Assembly: GCF_038246755.1 (NCBI RefSeq)
Contig: NZ_CP134706.1
Location: forward strand, 186,001-250,000
Length of the DNA stretch: 64,000 nt
DNA from: Micromonospora sp. FIMYZ51
GTDB taxonomy: Bacteria; Actinomycetota; Actinomycetes; Mycobacteriales; Micromonosporaceae
Reading direction: 5' to 3'
Numbering within the stretch: the first letter of the stretch is position 1; each line of letters begins with the position of its first letter. The notes beneath the pieces were generated by a model that saw only the letters and a list, made by a program, of their open reading frames with translations, did not search any database and was not told the DNA's origin. Shown one piece after another: positions 33,495-41,282 of the stretch. Position numbers and translations under genes: made by a program.

Positions 33495-34355
33495 TCAGAG
33501 GCGGGCCAGGAACGGATAGATGGCGAAGCCGAGCAGGACGAAGACCAGCAGCGCGCCGGGAATGTCGAGGCGGCTGGTCACCCCCTCGGCCCGGGCCAGG
33601 TTGTCGGTGCGGATCTGGTCGCGCAGCGAGTCGGCCCGGCTGCGCAGGGTCTCGTGCACCTGCGCGCCCTCCCGGCCCGAGGAGCGCATGATCGCGCCGA
33701 CGTCACCCAGCTCCGGGATGCCGATCCGGTCGGCGAGGTCACGCAGCTCGTCCCAGGGCGAGTGCATCTGCATCTGGGCGATGCGCAACGCCTCGGAGAT
33801 CCGGTCGAAGACCCAGCCCTCGCAGATCGCCGCCGCCCGCTCCAGCGACTGCACCGGACCGTGCGCGGCGGAGAGTTGCAGCGCGACCAGATCCAGGTAG
33901 GTGCAGACCGCCTGCCGGAACTCGTCCCGGGCGACCTCGGCGCGGGTGATCACCGACCGGTGCGCGATCAGCGCGCAGAGCAGCGCCAGACCGATACTGC
34001 CCAGCACCGGCACGGCCAACGGCAGTGCGACGCCGACGACGAACAGCGTGCTGCTGACCAGGGCCGGTCCGGCCAGCCCGATCAGGGCGGAGAGCAGCAG
34101 GGACAGGGCGTACTGCTCGGGGGTGCGGCCGAGCAGGGCCAGTTGCCGGTGTGGCGGGCGCAGCCAGCGGGCCAGCCCGGTGAGCCACTCCAGCCGGCGG
34201 TCGGCGGGGTCGATTCGGGCCCCCGCCGGCTGGTGCAGCCGGCGCAACGCCGGACCGAGGGCGGGCGTCGCCGGCACCAGTTCGCGGACCACCAGGAAGA
34301 TGCCCAGCCCGATCGCGGCACCGCCGGTGACGGCGACGGTCAGCACCCAGTTCAC
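33495..34355 (-). CDS. tadC: Type II secretion system F-domain protein (TadC-like platform)
   Basis: The 286-aa inner-membrane platform protein has an N-terminal helix (VLTVAVTGGAAIGLGIFLVV) and two central helices. A cytoplasmic F domain follows, typified by REGAQVHETLRSRADSLRDQIRTDNLARAEG, and a final helix (LLVFVLLGFAIYPFLARL). It pairs with the TadB-like protein encoded immediately upstream (4-nt overlap) to form the base on which the TadA ATPase acts. Confidence 0.88.
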   Translation of the reverse strand: MNWVLTVAVTGGAAIGLGIFLVVRELVPATPALGPALRRLHQPAGARIDPADRRLEWLTGLARWLRPPHRQLALLGRTPEQYALSLLLSALIGLAGPALVSSTLFVVGVALPLAVPVLGSIGLALLCALIAHRSVITRAEVARDEFRQAVCTYLDLVALQLSAAHGPVQSLERAAAICEGWVFDRISEALRIAQMQMHSPWDELRDLADRIGIPELGDVGAIMRSSGREGAQVHETLRSRADSLRDQIRTDNLARAEGVTSRLDIPGALLVFVLLGFAIYPFLARL

Positions 34356-35254
34356 GCCACCACCTCCGCCGGATCGGGGGCCGGCAGGAAGCGGGCCGGC
34401 CGGGGCGGCTGGCTCATCGAGCGCACCCAGGCCAGCAGGCCCACGAAGGCGGCACCGAGCACCGCCATCACGATCTGACCGAACGGCGTGCCGTAGGGCT
34501 GGACGTACTCGGTGTTCAGCAGCCCGTACGCGATGGTGGCCAGGGTCATCCCGGTGAGGAAGCGGACCGCGAAGCGCGGTTGGGTGCGCTTGGCCTCGAC
34601 CTCCCGCCGGGTGGCCACCTCGGCCGCCGCGGCCGCCGCGATCGAGCCGAGCACGTCACCGAGCCGCTCGCCCCGGTCGGTCAGGTGCAGGATGAGCGCC
34701 GCGACCACCTGGTCGCAGACCGGGTCGCCGATCTCGTCGGCGAAGGCCAGCAGCGCGGACCGGGCCAGCCAGCCGGCCTGGAGCCGGGCGGCGAGTAGCC
34801 GTACCTCCTCCTGGATCTCCTCCGGGGCGGTGGGCACCGTGCCGATGATCGCCTGCTGGAGGCCCTGGCCGGTGGCGGAGACGTCCTTGAGCCGGCGGGT
34901 CCACTCGCCGACCGCCTCGATCCGGGCGATGGCCCGCTGCTCGGCCCGGCCCACGGAGAAGAGCCACGGCGTGCCGGGCACCGCCACCGCGACCAGCAGG
35001 CCGACCACCGGCAGGCCGGTCAGCAGGAAGGCCAACGCCCCGGCGATCAACGCACCGACCAGCAGGCTCTGGTGTGCCCGCTGCTCGCGCAGCGTGGTGC
35101 CGGAGCCCCGCCAGAGCCGCTCGATCCCCGGCCCCGCGCCGGGTGCCCGGCCGGGCGGGCGGCTGGTGCCGACGAGCGCGACGACCACCAGCACCAGCCC
35201 GGTCACGCAGGCCGCCCCGGAGACCATCGCGATCAGTTCAATGTCGTTGCGCAC
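34352..35254 (-). CDS. tadB: Type II secretion system F-domain protein (TadB-like platform)
   Basis: The 300-aa protein has an N-terminal helix (MVSGAACVTGLVLVVVALVG), a central helix pair, then the F domain with EWTRRLKDVSATGQGLQQAI and HLTDRGERLGDVLGSI. Two C-terminal helices follow. It begins 3 bp after the TadA gene and overlaps tadC by 4 nt. Together these genes form the core of a Tad export machine. Confidence 0.88.
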   Translation of the reverse strand: MRNDIELIAMVSGAACVTGLVLVVVALVGTSRPPGRAPGAGPGIERLWRGSGTTLREQRAHQSLLVGALIAGALAFLLTGLPVVGLLVAVAVPGTPWLFSVGRAEQRAIARIEAVGEWTRRLKDVSATGQGLQQAIIGTVPTAPEEIQEEVRLLAARLQAGWLARSALLAFADEIGDPVCDQVVAALILHLTDRGERLGDVLGSIAAAAAAEVATRREVEAKRTQPRFAVRFLTGMTLATIAYGLLNTEYVQPYGTPFGQIVMAVLGAAFVGLLAWVRSMSQPPRPARFLPAPDPAEVVA

Positions 35255-35257
35255 GGC

Positions 35258-36787
35258 TCACCGCCGACCGAGTCGGGTCTGCTTGGGCCGGCGCCAGGCC
35301 CCCTGGCCGGCCTCGATCCAGCGGCTCAGCAACCGCGCGTCGTAGCCCACCCGCAGCAGTTGGTCCCGGATCCGCTCAGGCAGGTGTCGCGGCACCGCCC
35401 GGCCGTCCGGCCCCGGCCCGAACACCTGCGTGGTGGTGATCCGGCTGCCCTCGCTGACGCCGAGTACCTCCTCGACGTGCGAGACGTACCGGTGCTTACG
35501 GCCGCCGATCCCGGTCTCGTCCTCGACCGTGACGTAGACGATGAGGTCGAGCGCGTTACCCGCCATCCGGCGGGCCTGGTCGACCGTCATCTCCCGGCCG
35601 TGCGCCAACGCCAGCTCGATGATCCGTTCGCTCACCCCACCGGGGGTACGCGCGTGGATCGTGCACATCGAGCCCCGGCTGGTGGTCATCGCCTGGAGCA
35701 TCGGCACGATCTCCCGGGACCGCACCTCGCCGACGATGATCCGCAGTACGCCCATCCGCAGCGAGACCGGGATCAGGTCGGCGATGCTCACCTCGCCGGC
35801 CGGTCGACCGTCCGGCCCGCGTTCGCCGTGCCCCTCCCGGGCCTCGAAGCTCATCACCGCGCGGTGCCGATCGGTGCGTCGGGCCGGCAGCAGCTCGCGA
35901 CTCTCCTCCAGCAGCACGTACGGCTCGTCCGGCGGGATCTCGCTCATCAAGGCCCGGATCACCGTGGTCTTACCGGCCCCGGCCAGCCCGGCGACCATGA
36001 TGTTCAGCCCGGCCCGCAGCGAGGCGCGGAGGAAGTCGCGCAGCAGCGGGTCGATCATCTCGTCCAGGTCGCCACGGGCGCCGGCCAGGTCATCCAGGGT
36101 CACGTCGAGGGTGTTGTGTTTCCGGATCACCGCGTACGGGCGGTGGCTGACCAGGAACACCGCCGCGAGCCGGCTGCCGTCCGGCAGTTGCAGGTCGAGC
36201 GTGGGCTTCGAGGTGGAGAGCGAGCGCTCGGTCGCACCGGAGCGGCGGGCCGCCGCCTGAAGGATCTCGACCAGTTCCTCGTCGCTGTCGCTGATCGGCT
36301 CGGCCCACTCCACGCCGCCGCCGTGCCGGGTGATGCGTACCTGGTCACAGCCGAGGATGTGCACCTCCTCGATGGTGTCGTCGACGAGCAGGGTCTGTAG
36401 CCGGCCGAGCCCGGCCAGCTCGGCGGTGACCTGGTCGAGCAGCAGTCGCTCCTCGCCGGCGGGCATCGGGGTGCCGGCGCGACGCACCGAGTTGGCGTAC
36501 TCGGCGACCAGTTCCACCGCGAGCCGGGCCCGCTCGGTGTCCTCCTCGTCGATGCTGAACTCCCGGCCGCGCTGCCACCGGGTGAGCCGCTCGCTGAGTT
36601 CCCGCCGCAGTTCACGGACCACCTGGAAGTCGGCCCGGGGTCGGGGCGGCGCCTCGGGCGGTGCCGTCACCACGGGTACCGGGACCGGGTGCTGCGTCCG
36701 GCCGTTGGCCGGGGGCAGCGGTGGGGCGATGGAGGTGGCGCCCGGCGGCTGTCGCCGGGGATCCGAGGAGACCGGCTCAAACCGCAT
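35258..36787 (-). CDS. tadA: Secretion/pilus ATPase of the CpaF/TadA family
   Basis: Hexameric traffic ATPase powering pilus assembly. ATG 36787 overlaps the TadZ-like gene's stop by 11 nt and gives 509 aa. A Pro-rich N terminus and the CpaF N-terminal domain precede the Walker A MVAGLAGAGKTTVIRALM. An Asp box region (PYVLLEESRELL), a His box-like VRSREIVPMLQAMTTSRGSMC and the Walker B-like IIVGEVR complete the set. All ATPase motifs look intact. Confidence 0.9.
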   Translation of the reverse strand: MRFEPVSSDPRRQPPGATSIAPPLPPANGRTQHPVPVPVVTAPPEAPPRPRADFQVVRELRRELSERLTRWQRGREFSIDEEDTERARLAVELVAEYANSVRRAGTPMPAGEERLLLDQVTAELAGLGRLQTLLVDDTIEEVHILGCDQVRITRHGGGVEWAEPISDSDEELVEILQAAARRSGATERSLSTSKPTLDLQLPDGSRLAAVFLVSHRPYAVIRKHNTLDVTLDDLAGARGDLDEMIDPLLRDFLRASLRAGLNIMVAGLAGAGKTTVIRALMSEIPPDEPYVLLEESRELLPARRTDRHRAVMSFEAREGHGERGPDGRPAGEVSIADLIPVSLRMGVLRIIVGEVRSREIVPMLQAMTTSRGSMCTIHARTPGGVSERIIELALAHGREMTVDQARRMAGNALDLIVYVTVEDETGIGGRKHRYVSHVEEVLGVSEGSRITTTQVFGPGPDGRAVPRHLPERIRDQLLRVGYDARLLSRWIEAGQGAWRRPKQTRLGRR

Positions 36788-37577
36788 CCGGCACCCCCTG
36801 GGTGACCGGCCACGCCAACCGCGCCCGCCGCCGCTCCAGCAGGGCACCGACCGGCACCTCCAACCCCCGGGCCGCGCGCAGCAACGGCCGTCCGGACCGG
36901 ACGGTGCCGCCGAGGCTCAACACCTCGGCGGTACGCGGGTCGTGCGGCAGCCGGGCGATCACCGGCACCCCGAGGGCCTTGCTGATCTCGCCCTTGCCGT
37001 GACCGCCGCCGACCAGCAGCAGCCGCAGCGTGCCCGGCTGCACCCGGTGCTCGGCGAAGTCCCGCACGATGGTGCGGATCGTGGCGCGGGCGGCGGACAG
37101 GTCGGGCAACTGGGCCCGGGCCACCAGCAGCACCACCGACGCGGCGCGCAGCAGCGGCCACGGCGGACCGACCACCGGCAACCGGCCACAGTCGACAAGC
37201 ACGTCGTACGGCGGGTCGCCCTCCTCCAGCCCGACGAAGAAGTCGGCGAAGCGCTGCCAGAGCGGGACGACGCTGCCGGCCTGCGCCGGATCGACGACCC
37301 CGGGCAGCAGCAGCCGGTCGCGGTGTGGCGCGTCCAGGTCGACCAGCTGCGACCAGAAGGTCGTCTCCAGGCTGCCGTCGCGCAGCTCGCCGACGGCCAG
37401 TTCGCCGATGCCGCGCGGGCCGTCCAGCGCACCACCGAGGTAGCCGGCGAGCACCGAGCCGCCGGACGGGTCGCACTCGGCGAGAACCAACCGCCGGTGC
37501 CAGCTCAACGTGCAGGCCAGCGCGGTGGTGGTGACCCCGGGCGAGCCCTTGGCCGAGACCAGCGCGACGATCGCCAT
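36777..37577 (-). CDS. MinD/ParA-like ATPase (CpaE/TadZ-like)
   Basis: The 266-aa product starts with a deviant Walker A (VSAKGSPGVTTTALA) in which the conserved Lys is at the signature position but the usual GKT is VTT, as in some TadZ proteins. The Walker B-like DVLVDCGRLP follows. TadZ/CpaE localises the Tad machine at the pole or membrane. It is encoded between the SAF-domain gene and tadA. ATP turnover may be weak given the altered P-loop. Confidence 0.8.
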   Translation of the reverse strand: MAIVALVSAKGSPGVTTTALACTLSWHRRLVLAECDPSGGSVLAGYLGGALDGPRGIGELAVGELRDGSLETTFWSQLVDLDAPHRDRLLLPGVVDPAQAGSVVPLWQRFADFFVGLEEGDPPYDVLVDCGRLPVVGPPWPLLRAASVVLLVARAQLPDLSAARATIRTIVRDFAEHRVQPGTLRLLLVGGGHGKGEISKALGVPVIARLPHDPRTAEVLSLGGTVRSGRPLLRAARGLEVPVGALLERRRARLAWPVTQGVPDAV

Positions 37578-37579
37578 GG

Positions 37580-38245
37580 TCAGGCTGCCTTGGTCAGCAC
37601 GAGTGCGATCCGGTCCTGCGCGGCAAGCGCCACCACGGCCGGTACGTCCCGTACCGCCAGGGCCAGGTAGACCACCACCTCGTCGCGGCCGTCGGTGCTG
37701 ACCGAGTCGATGACGGTCGCACTGAACCGGGTGGCGCCGGCGGACGAGCCGCTGCCGCCGCGCTCCTCGCTCGGGGTGCTGACCAGCAGCACCTCGTCGC
37801 CGGGGCGCAGTCTTGGTGCGGGCACCTGGGCGGCCCGCAGGCCGAGCGCGAGTTGCTGCTGACCGGGGCCGAGCAGCGGTTCGTCGGTGAGCTGCGCCAT
37901 GGTCAGCAACGTTCCCGGGGTGAGCGAGACGGCGGCGCGCAGGCCGACCACGTCGCCGAGTTGCCCGGCCGGCACCGGTGCGAGCCCCTGCCCGCCGGCC
38001 ACCTGGACGGAGACCAGGTCGTCGGCGCTGAGTACGCCGCCGACCTCGACCGCCCGGGCCACCGCCAGGTAGCTGCCGGTGGCCTGGACGGAGGTGACCG
38101 CGAACGCCGAGCCGAGCCCGCCGAGGGCGATCAGCAGCACGGCCAGGCCGAGCAGCCCAGGCCGCACCCGACGCTGCCGGACCACCCGGGGTGGCGCGAC
38201 CGGCGCGTCCACCGGAGGGGGGCCGTTACGGGTCGCCACGCTCAT
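37580..38245 (-). CDS. SAF-domain protein (CpaB/RcpC-like)
   Basis: The 221-aa product has a basic cytoplasmic N terminus, one helix (GLLGLAVLLIALGGLGSAFAV) and an exported SAF domain (VGGVLSADDLVSVQVAGGQGL, GLRAAVSLTPGTLLTMAQL) with a C-terminal beta-rich part. CpaB/RcpC proteins stabilise the secretin or pore in Gram-negative Tad systems. In actinobacteria, which lack an outer-membrane secretin here, the role is unclear. Its start overlaps the upstream gene's stop. Confidence 0.8.
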   Translation of the reverse strand: MSVATRNGPPPVDAPVAPPRVVRQRRVRPGLLGLAVLLIALGGLGSAFAVTSVQATGSYLAVARAVEVGGVLSADDLVSVQVAGGQGLAPVPAGQLGDVVGLRAAVSLTPGTLLTMAQLTDEPLLGPGQQQLALGLRAAQVPAPRLRPGDEVLLVSTPSEERGGSGSSAGATRFSATVIDSVSTDGRDEVVVYLALAVRDVPAVVALAAQDRIALVLTKAA

Positions 38246-39231
38246 CGGGTCACCACCTGAAGCTCGTTGATCTGAATCTCGACCGGGCCGCTGGTGCGGG
38301 TGACGTCCGGAATCTGGCCCTGTACGCCGCTGCTGCTGCTCCACTCGACGGTCCAGTACGTGGTGGCCTGGACCCGGTACGTGCCGGCCTGCGGGTAGCC
38401 GTTGTCGTAGCCGCAGTCCGGGGAGGGGCGGCCGGCGTGCTGGCCGGTGGCGTCGTACGGGGTACCCGGGCCGTCGCAGCTGACCTCGTCGCCGTTGCCC
38501 ATGTCCCAGATCACCTGTTCGACCTTGGCTTCGATGGTGACGGTCAGGCCCCGGTCCGAGGCGGAGGCGCTCAGTGGGCCGAACTGGCTGGCCCCTGGTT
38601 CGGCCCACATCCAGACCGGCAGGCCGACCAGACCGGGGCCGATCCGCTTGCGGGGTGCGACCGATGCCCGGGGCGCGAGCAGGGTGATCGAGGCGAACGC
38701 CCGCCGGGCCAACTCCTCCGGGTCCGGCGGAGCGCCGAAGCCGGGCGGCGGCTCCTCCAGCAACACGAGTTGCTCGTCGCCGATCCCGTTGCCGTAACAG
38801 GTCTTCGTGTAGTACTGCCAACCCTCGGGGGGCTCCTGCGGCGGCGAGTCGGCGATCTTGTAGTAGCAGCCGTCGTTGCTGTTGAACCAGCCCAGCAACT
38901 CGTCGTAGCAGGGGACGGTCTGGCCCTGCCGCTGACAACCGCCGCCGCCTCCGCCGCCGTTACCGCCACCACCGTTGTCACCGCCGCCGTTGTTGCCGCC
39001 GCCGGGCGTGCCCGGGTCGTCGTCCCAGACGTCGCAGTTTGGTTGCGCGGGCGCACAACCGCCGCCGGGGCCGGCTGCGGTCGCCGGCACCCCCGGCCCG
39101 ACCGACAGCAGCAGCGCCAGAGCACCGCCGAGCAGGGCCGGCCGCCGCCAGCCACCCGCGCCACGACGGCGACCTGCGACGTCGCGGATGTCGGTGTGCC
39201 CGCCGGCCCGCGCCCTGGCCCGGGTCAGCAC
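38242..39231 (-). CDS. Secreted Tad-locus protein with Cys-rich and PKD-like segments
   Basis: GTG 39231 overlaps the lipoprotein gene's stop by 7 nt. The 329-aa product has a long basic N terminus and signal helix (ALLGGALALLLSVGPGVPATA), then a Cys-containing region (CAPAQPNCDVWDDD) and a glycine-asparagine run. A domain with paired Cys follows (PCYDELLGWF, CYYKIA, KTCYGNG). The C terminus is a beta-rich part with VIWDMGNGDEVSCDGPGTP and CGYDNGYPQAGTYRVQ, suggestive of a PKD-type fold. It is likely exported and associated with the Tad fibre; the exact function is unknown. Confidence 0.7.
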   Translation of the reverse strand: MLTRARARAGGHTDIRDVAGRRRGAGGWRRPALLGGALALLLSVGPGVPATAAGPGGGCAPAQPNCDVWDDDPGTPGGGNNGGGDNGGGGNGGGGGGGCQRQGQTVPCYDELLGWFNSNDGCYYKIADSPPQEPPEGWQYYTKTCYGNGIGDEQLVLLEEPPPGFGAPPDPEELARRAFASITLLAPRASVAPRKRIGPGLVGLPVWMWAEPGASQFGPLSASASDRGLTVTIEAKVEQVIWDMGNGDEVSCDGPGTPYDATGQHAGRPSPDCGYDNGYPQAGTYRVQATTYWTVEWSSSSGVQGQIPDVTRTSGPVEIQINELQVVTR

Positions 39232-39791
39232 GGCTGGTCCTGGTGAGCCGCGCCGGCGCTGATCCGCCAGCGGCCGTCGGGGTGGCGGGTGGCGGTCGCG
39301 GTGGCCAGGTGCCGGGTGCCGCGGGTGCCGGGGACCGTCTTGCGATTCTGGACGTAGACCATCCGGTAGCCGGTCGCGTCCAGGCAGTCCTGGATCTCCA
39401 CGGTAGGGGGCCGCGCGTCCAGGTCCACCGAGACCACCGTGGGATCGGAGCGCAGCGTGCCGGCGCTTACCGCGCCGTGCTCGCGGGCCTGACGCAGGCT
39501 GAACCGGACCCGGGTCAGCAGCGGGTCGGCGAGGAACTCGCCGAGTTCCGGGTGCATCGGATCGCTCTGCCGGCTCGCCGTGCGGGACGCCGCCAGGTAT
39601 CCGGCGTAGGCCGTCAACGCCGCCTCTTCCGCCGCGCGCTCGTCGGCGGCCCGCTCGGTGCCGGCGGGCTTGTTTCGGTCGGCACCGGTGCCGGTGGTGA
39701 CCTGCGGGGGGCCGCCGCAGGCGGTGGTGGTGCCGACCGCGGCCACCGCGACCAGGCCAGCCGTCCAGCGGCTCAGCTGCCGTGCTCGCAC
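39225..39791 (-). CDS. Putative lipoprotein, first gene of the Tad operon
   Basis: The 188-aa product has a signal helix (WTAGLVAVAAVGTTTACGG) with a plausible lipobox Cys. Ala/Glu-rich helices follow, then a beta-rich C-terminal half (TVEIQDCLDATGYRMVYVQN, HPDGRWRISAG) resembling an NTF2-like fold. Such proteins often head actinobacterial Tad operons. The gene is preceded by a long upstream region that should contain the operon promoter. Confidence 0.7.
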   Translation of the reverse strand: MRARQLSRWTAGLVAVAAVGTTTACGGPPQVTTGTGADRNKPAGTERAADERAAEEAALTAYAGYLAASRTASRQSDPMHPELGEFLADPLLTRVRFSLRQAREHGAVSAGTLRSDPTVVSVDLDARPPTVEIQDCLDATGYRMVYVQNRKTVPGTRGTRHLATATATRHPDGRWRISAGAAHQDQPC

Positions 39792-40388
39792 CGTCGTGCC
39801 TCCTCGGTGCCGGCCCGGCGACCGCCGTCGCCGGCGTCTGTGTGCATGCGGCAGCGTCGCAGGAAGGGCCGCTAGAGGTCCTGTCCAATGGGCAGCCGCA
39901 TTTACCCTTGCGGATCTCCTAAAAAGTGCTTTGTCCTGGGTGGTCGTGGCCGATGGACGTGGGGTTGCATCACATCCAAGGGGCGAGCATAGGCTGATGC
40001 CGGCCGATGCAACAGAGGCAATTCATGTGAACACTGTGAGTTACGAACGGTGGTGGTTCGGGATGGTTACCCCCAGGTTGCCGGGACCGCTGTGCACCGG
40101 CCGGGCGTCGGGCCGGTGTGGCCGGCGGCCCGGATCGGCCGCCCGATGGACGGGTCGCCGACGGGTCGGTCGGGATGGGAGGGGAAATGGCATCTCGCCC
40201 GATCCGTCCCCCCGAATCGACTGGCTAATGTGGCGTCAATTTCCTTCGATGGGAATTGCATCTTGCCGTCCGACCCGTTTCGGCCCGACCCGGTCCGCTC
40301 CCGTCCGACCCGGGTCGGGACGTTCGGGGCGCCGCCCGAACCGAGCGGGCAAACTACGTTGCGTGGTCGCCGTCGTCGGGTCTGCGGC
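39792..40388. promoter_or_regulatory. Long divergent regulatory region between Tad operon and prepilin peptidase
   Basis: A 597-bp non-coding region. It includes comparatively AT-rich patches at about 39898-39935 and 40010-40060 and a perfect 14-bp palindrome CCGACCCGGGTCGG at 40305-40318, itself within a run of GACCCG-type repeats. It must hold promoters for both directions; I cannot place them exactly. Confidence 0.5.
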
Positions 40389-41180
40389 GTGAGCCGGCCG
40401 CCGGCCACCGCCGAGCCCGGCCACCAGAGCCCGCCCGCCGGCCCGCCACCGGAACGCACCCGACCTCGGCCGCTCGCCGTCCTGGCGTTCACCCCATTGC
40501 TGCGGTACGCCGTCGCCCGGCACGCCGTACCGCCGGGAACCGCGCGCCGGACCGGCTGTGCCGCCTGCGGCACCCCGATCAGCCTGAGCCGCCCGTGGCC
40601 GGCGCTCGGCCCCCGGGCGAGGTGCGGTGGGTGCGCTGCCCGAGTCGGTGCCCCGCCGGCCACCGTCGAGCTGGCCATCGCCGCTGCCGTCGTGGTGCTG
40701 CTGCTGGCCCGACCGCCCGCCGGGGAACTGGTCGCCGCAGCCTGGTGGCTGGCCTTCGCGGTGCCGCTGATCTTCGTGGACTTCGCGGTGCACCGGCTGC
40801 CCGACCGGCTCACCCTGCCGGCCGCCGCCGGCACCTGGCTGCTGCTCGGGCTGGCCGCGCTGGCCGGTGCCGGCGCGACACCGTGGCTGCGCGCCACCGC
40901 CGCCGCGCTCGGCCTGGCGCTCTTCTTCGCCACCACCACGCTGCTGCTCGGCGCGCGGGGCTTCGGCATCGGCGACGCAAAGCTCGCCCTCGGCGCGGGC
41001 GCGCTGCTCGGCTGGTACGGCTGGACCCTTCCGCTGCTCGGGCTGCTGCTCGCGCTGACGCTCTCCGGCCTGGTGGCCCTGGGGCTGCTGGTCACCCGCC
41101 GAGCCGCCTGGTCCAGCCACCTGCCGTTCGGGCCGTACCTGGTGCTCGGCACCCTCGGCGCACTCCTGCTGGTCTGGTGA
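40389..41180 (+). CDS. Prepilin peptidase (A24 family)
   Basis: Membrane aspartic protease that cleaves the leader of Tad pseudopilins. GTG 40389 gives 263 aa. A zinc-ribbon-like pair of Cys-x2-Cys (GCAACGTPIS and ARCGGCAARV), typical of dual-domain type IV prepilin peptidases, precedes about six hydrophobic helices. The two catalytic aspartates are visible in FVDFAVHRLPDRLTLP and GFGIGDAKLALG (GxGD). An N-methyltransferase domain is not complete. The gene is divergent from the Tad operon. Confidence 0.88.
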   Translation: MSRPPATAEPGHQSPPAGPPPERTRPRPLAVLAFTPLLRYAVARHAVPPGTARRTGCAACGTPISLSRPWPALGPRARCGGCAARVGAPPATVELAIAAAVVVLLLARPPAGELVAAAWWLAFAVPLIFVDFAVHRLPDRLTLPAAAGTWLLLGLAALAGAGATPWLRATAAALGLALFFATTTLLLGARGFGIGDAKLALGAGALLGWYGWTLPLLGLLLALTLSGLVALGLLVTRRAAWSSHLPFGPYLVLGTLGALLLVW

Positions 41181-41282
41181 GCTGCCGAGGTTGCCGGGGT
41201 GAGCCGTCACTGCGCCGGGTGTGCCGGGTCGGCCGGCGGGGAAATGAGTCTCCGGTGGGCTGGTGGAATCCCTGGAGGCGCT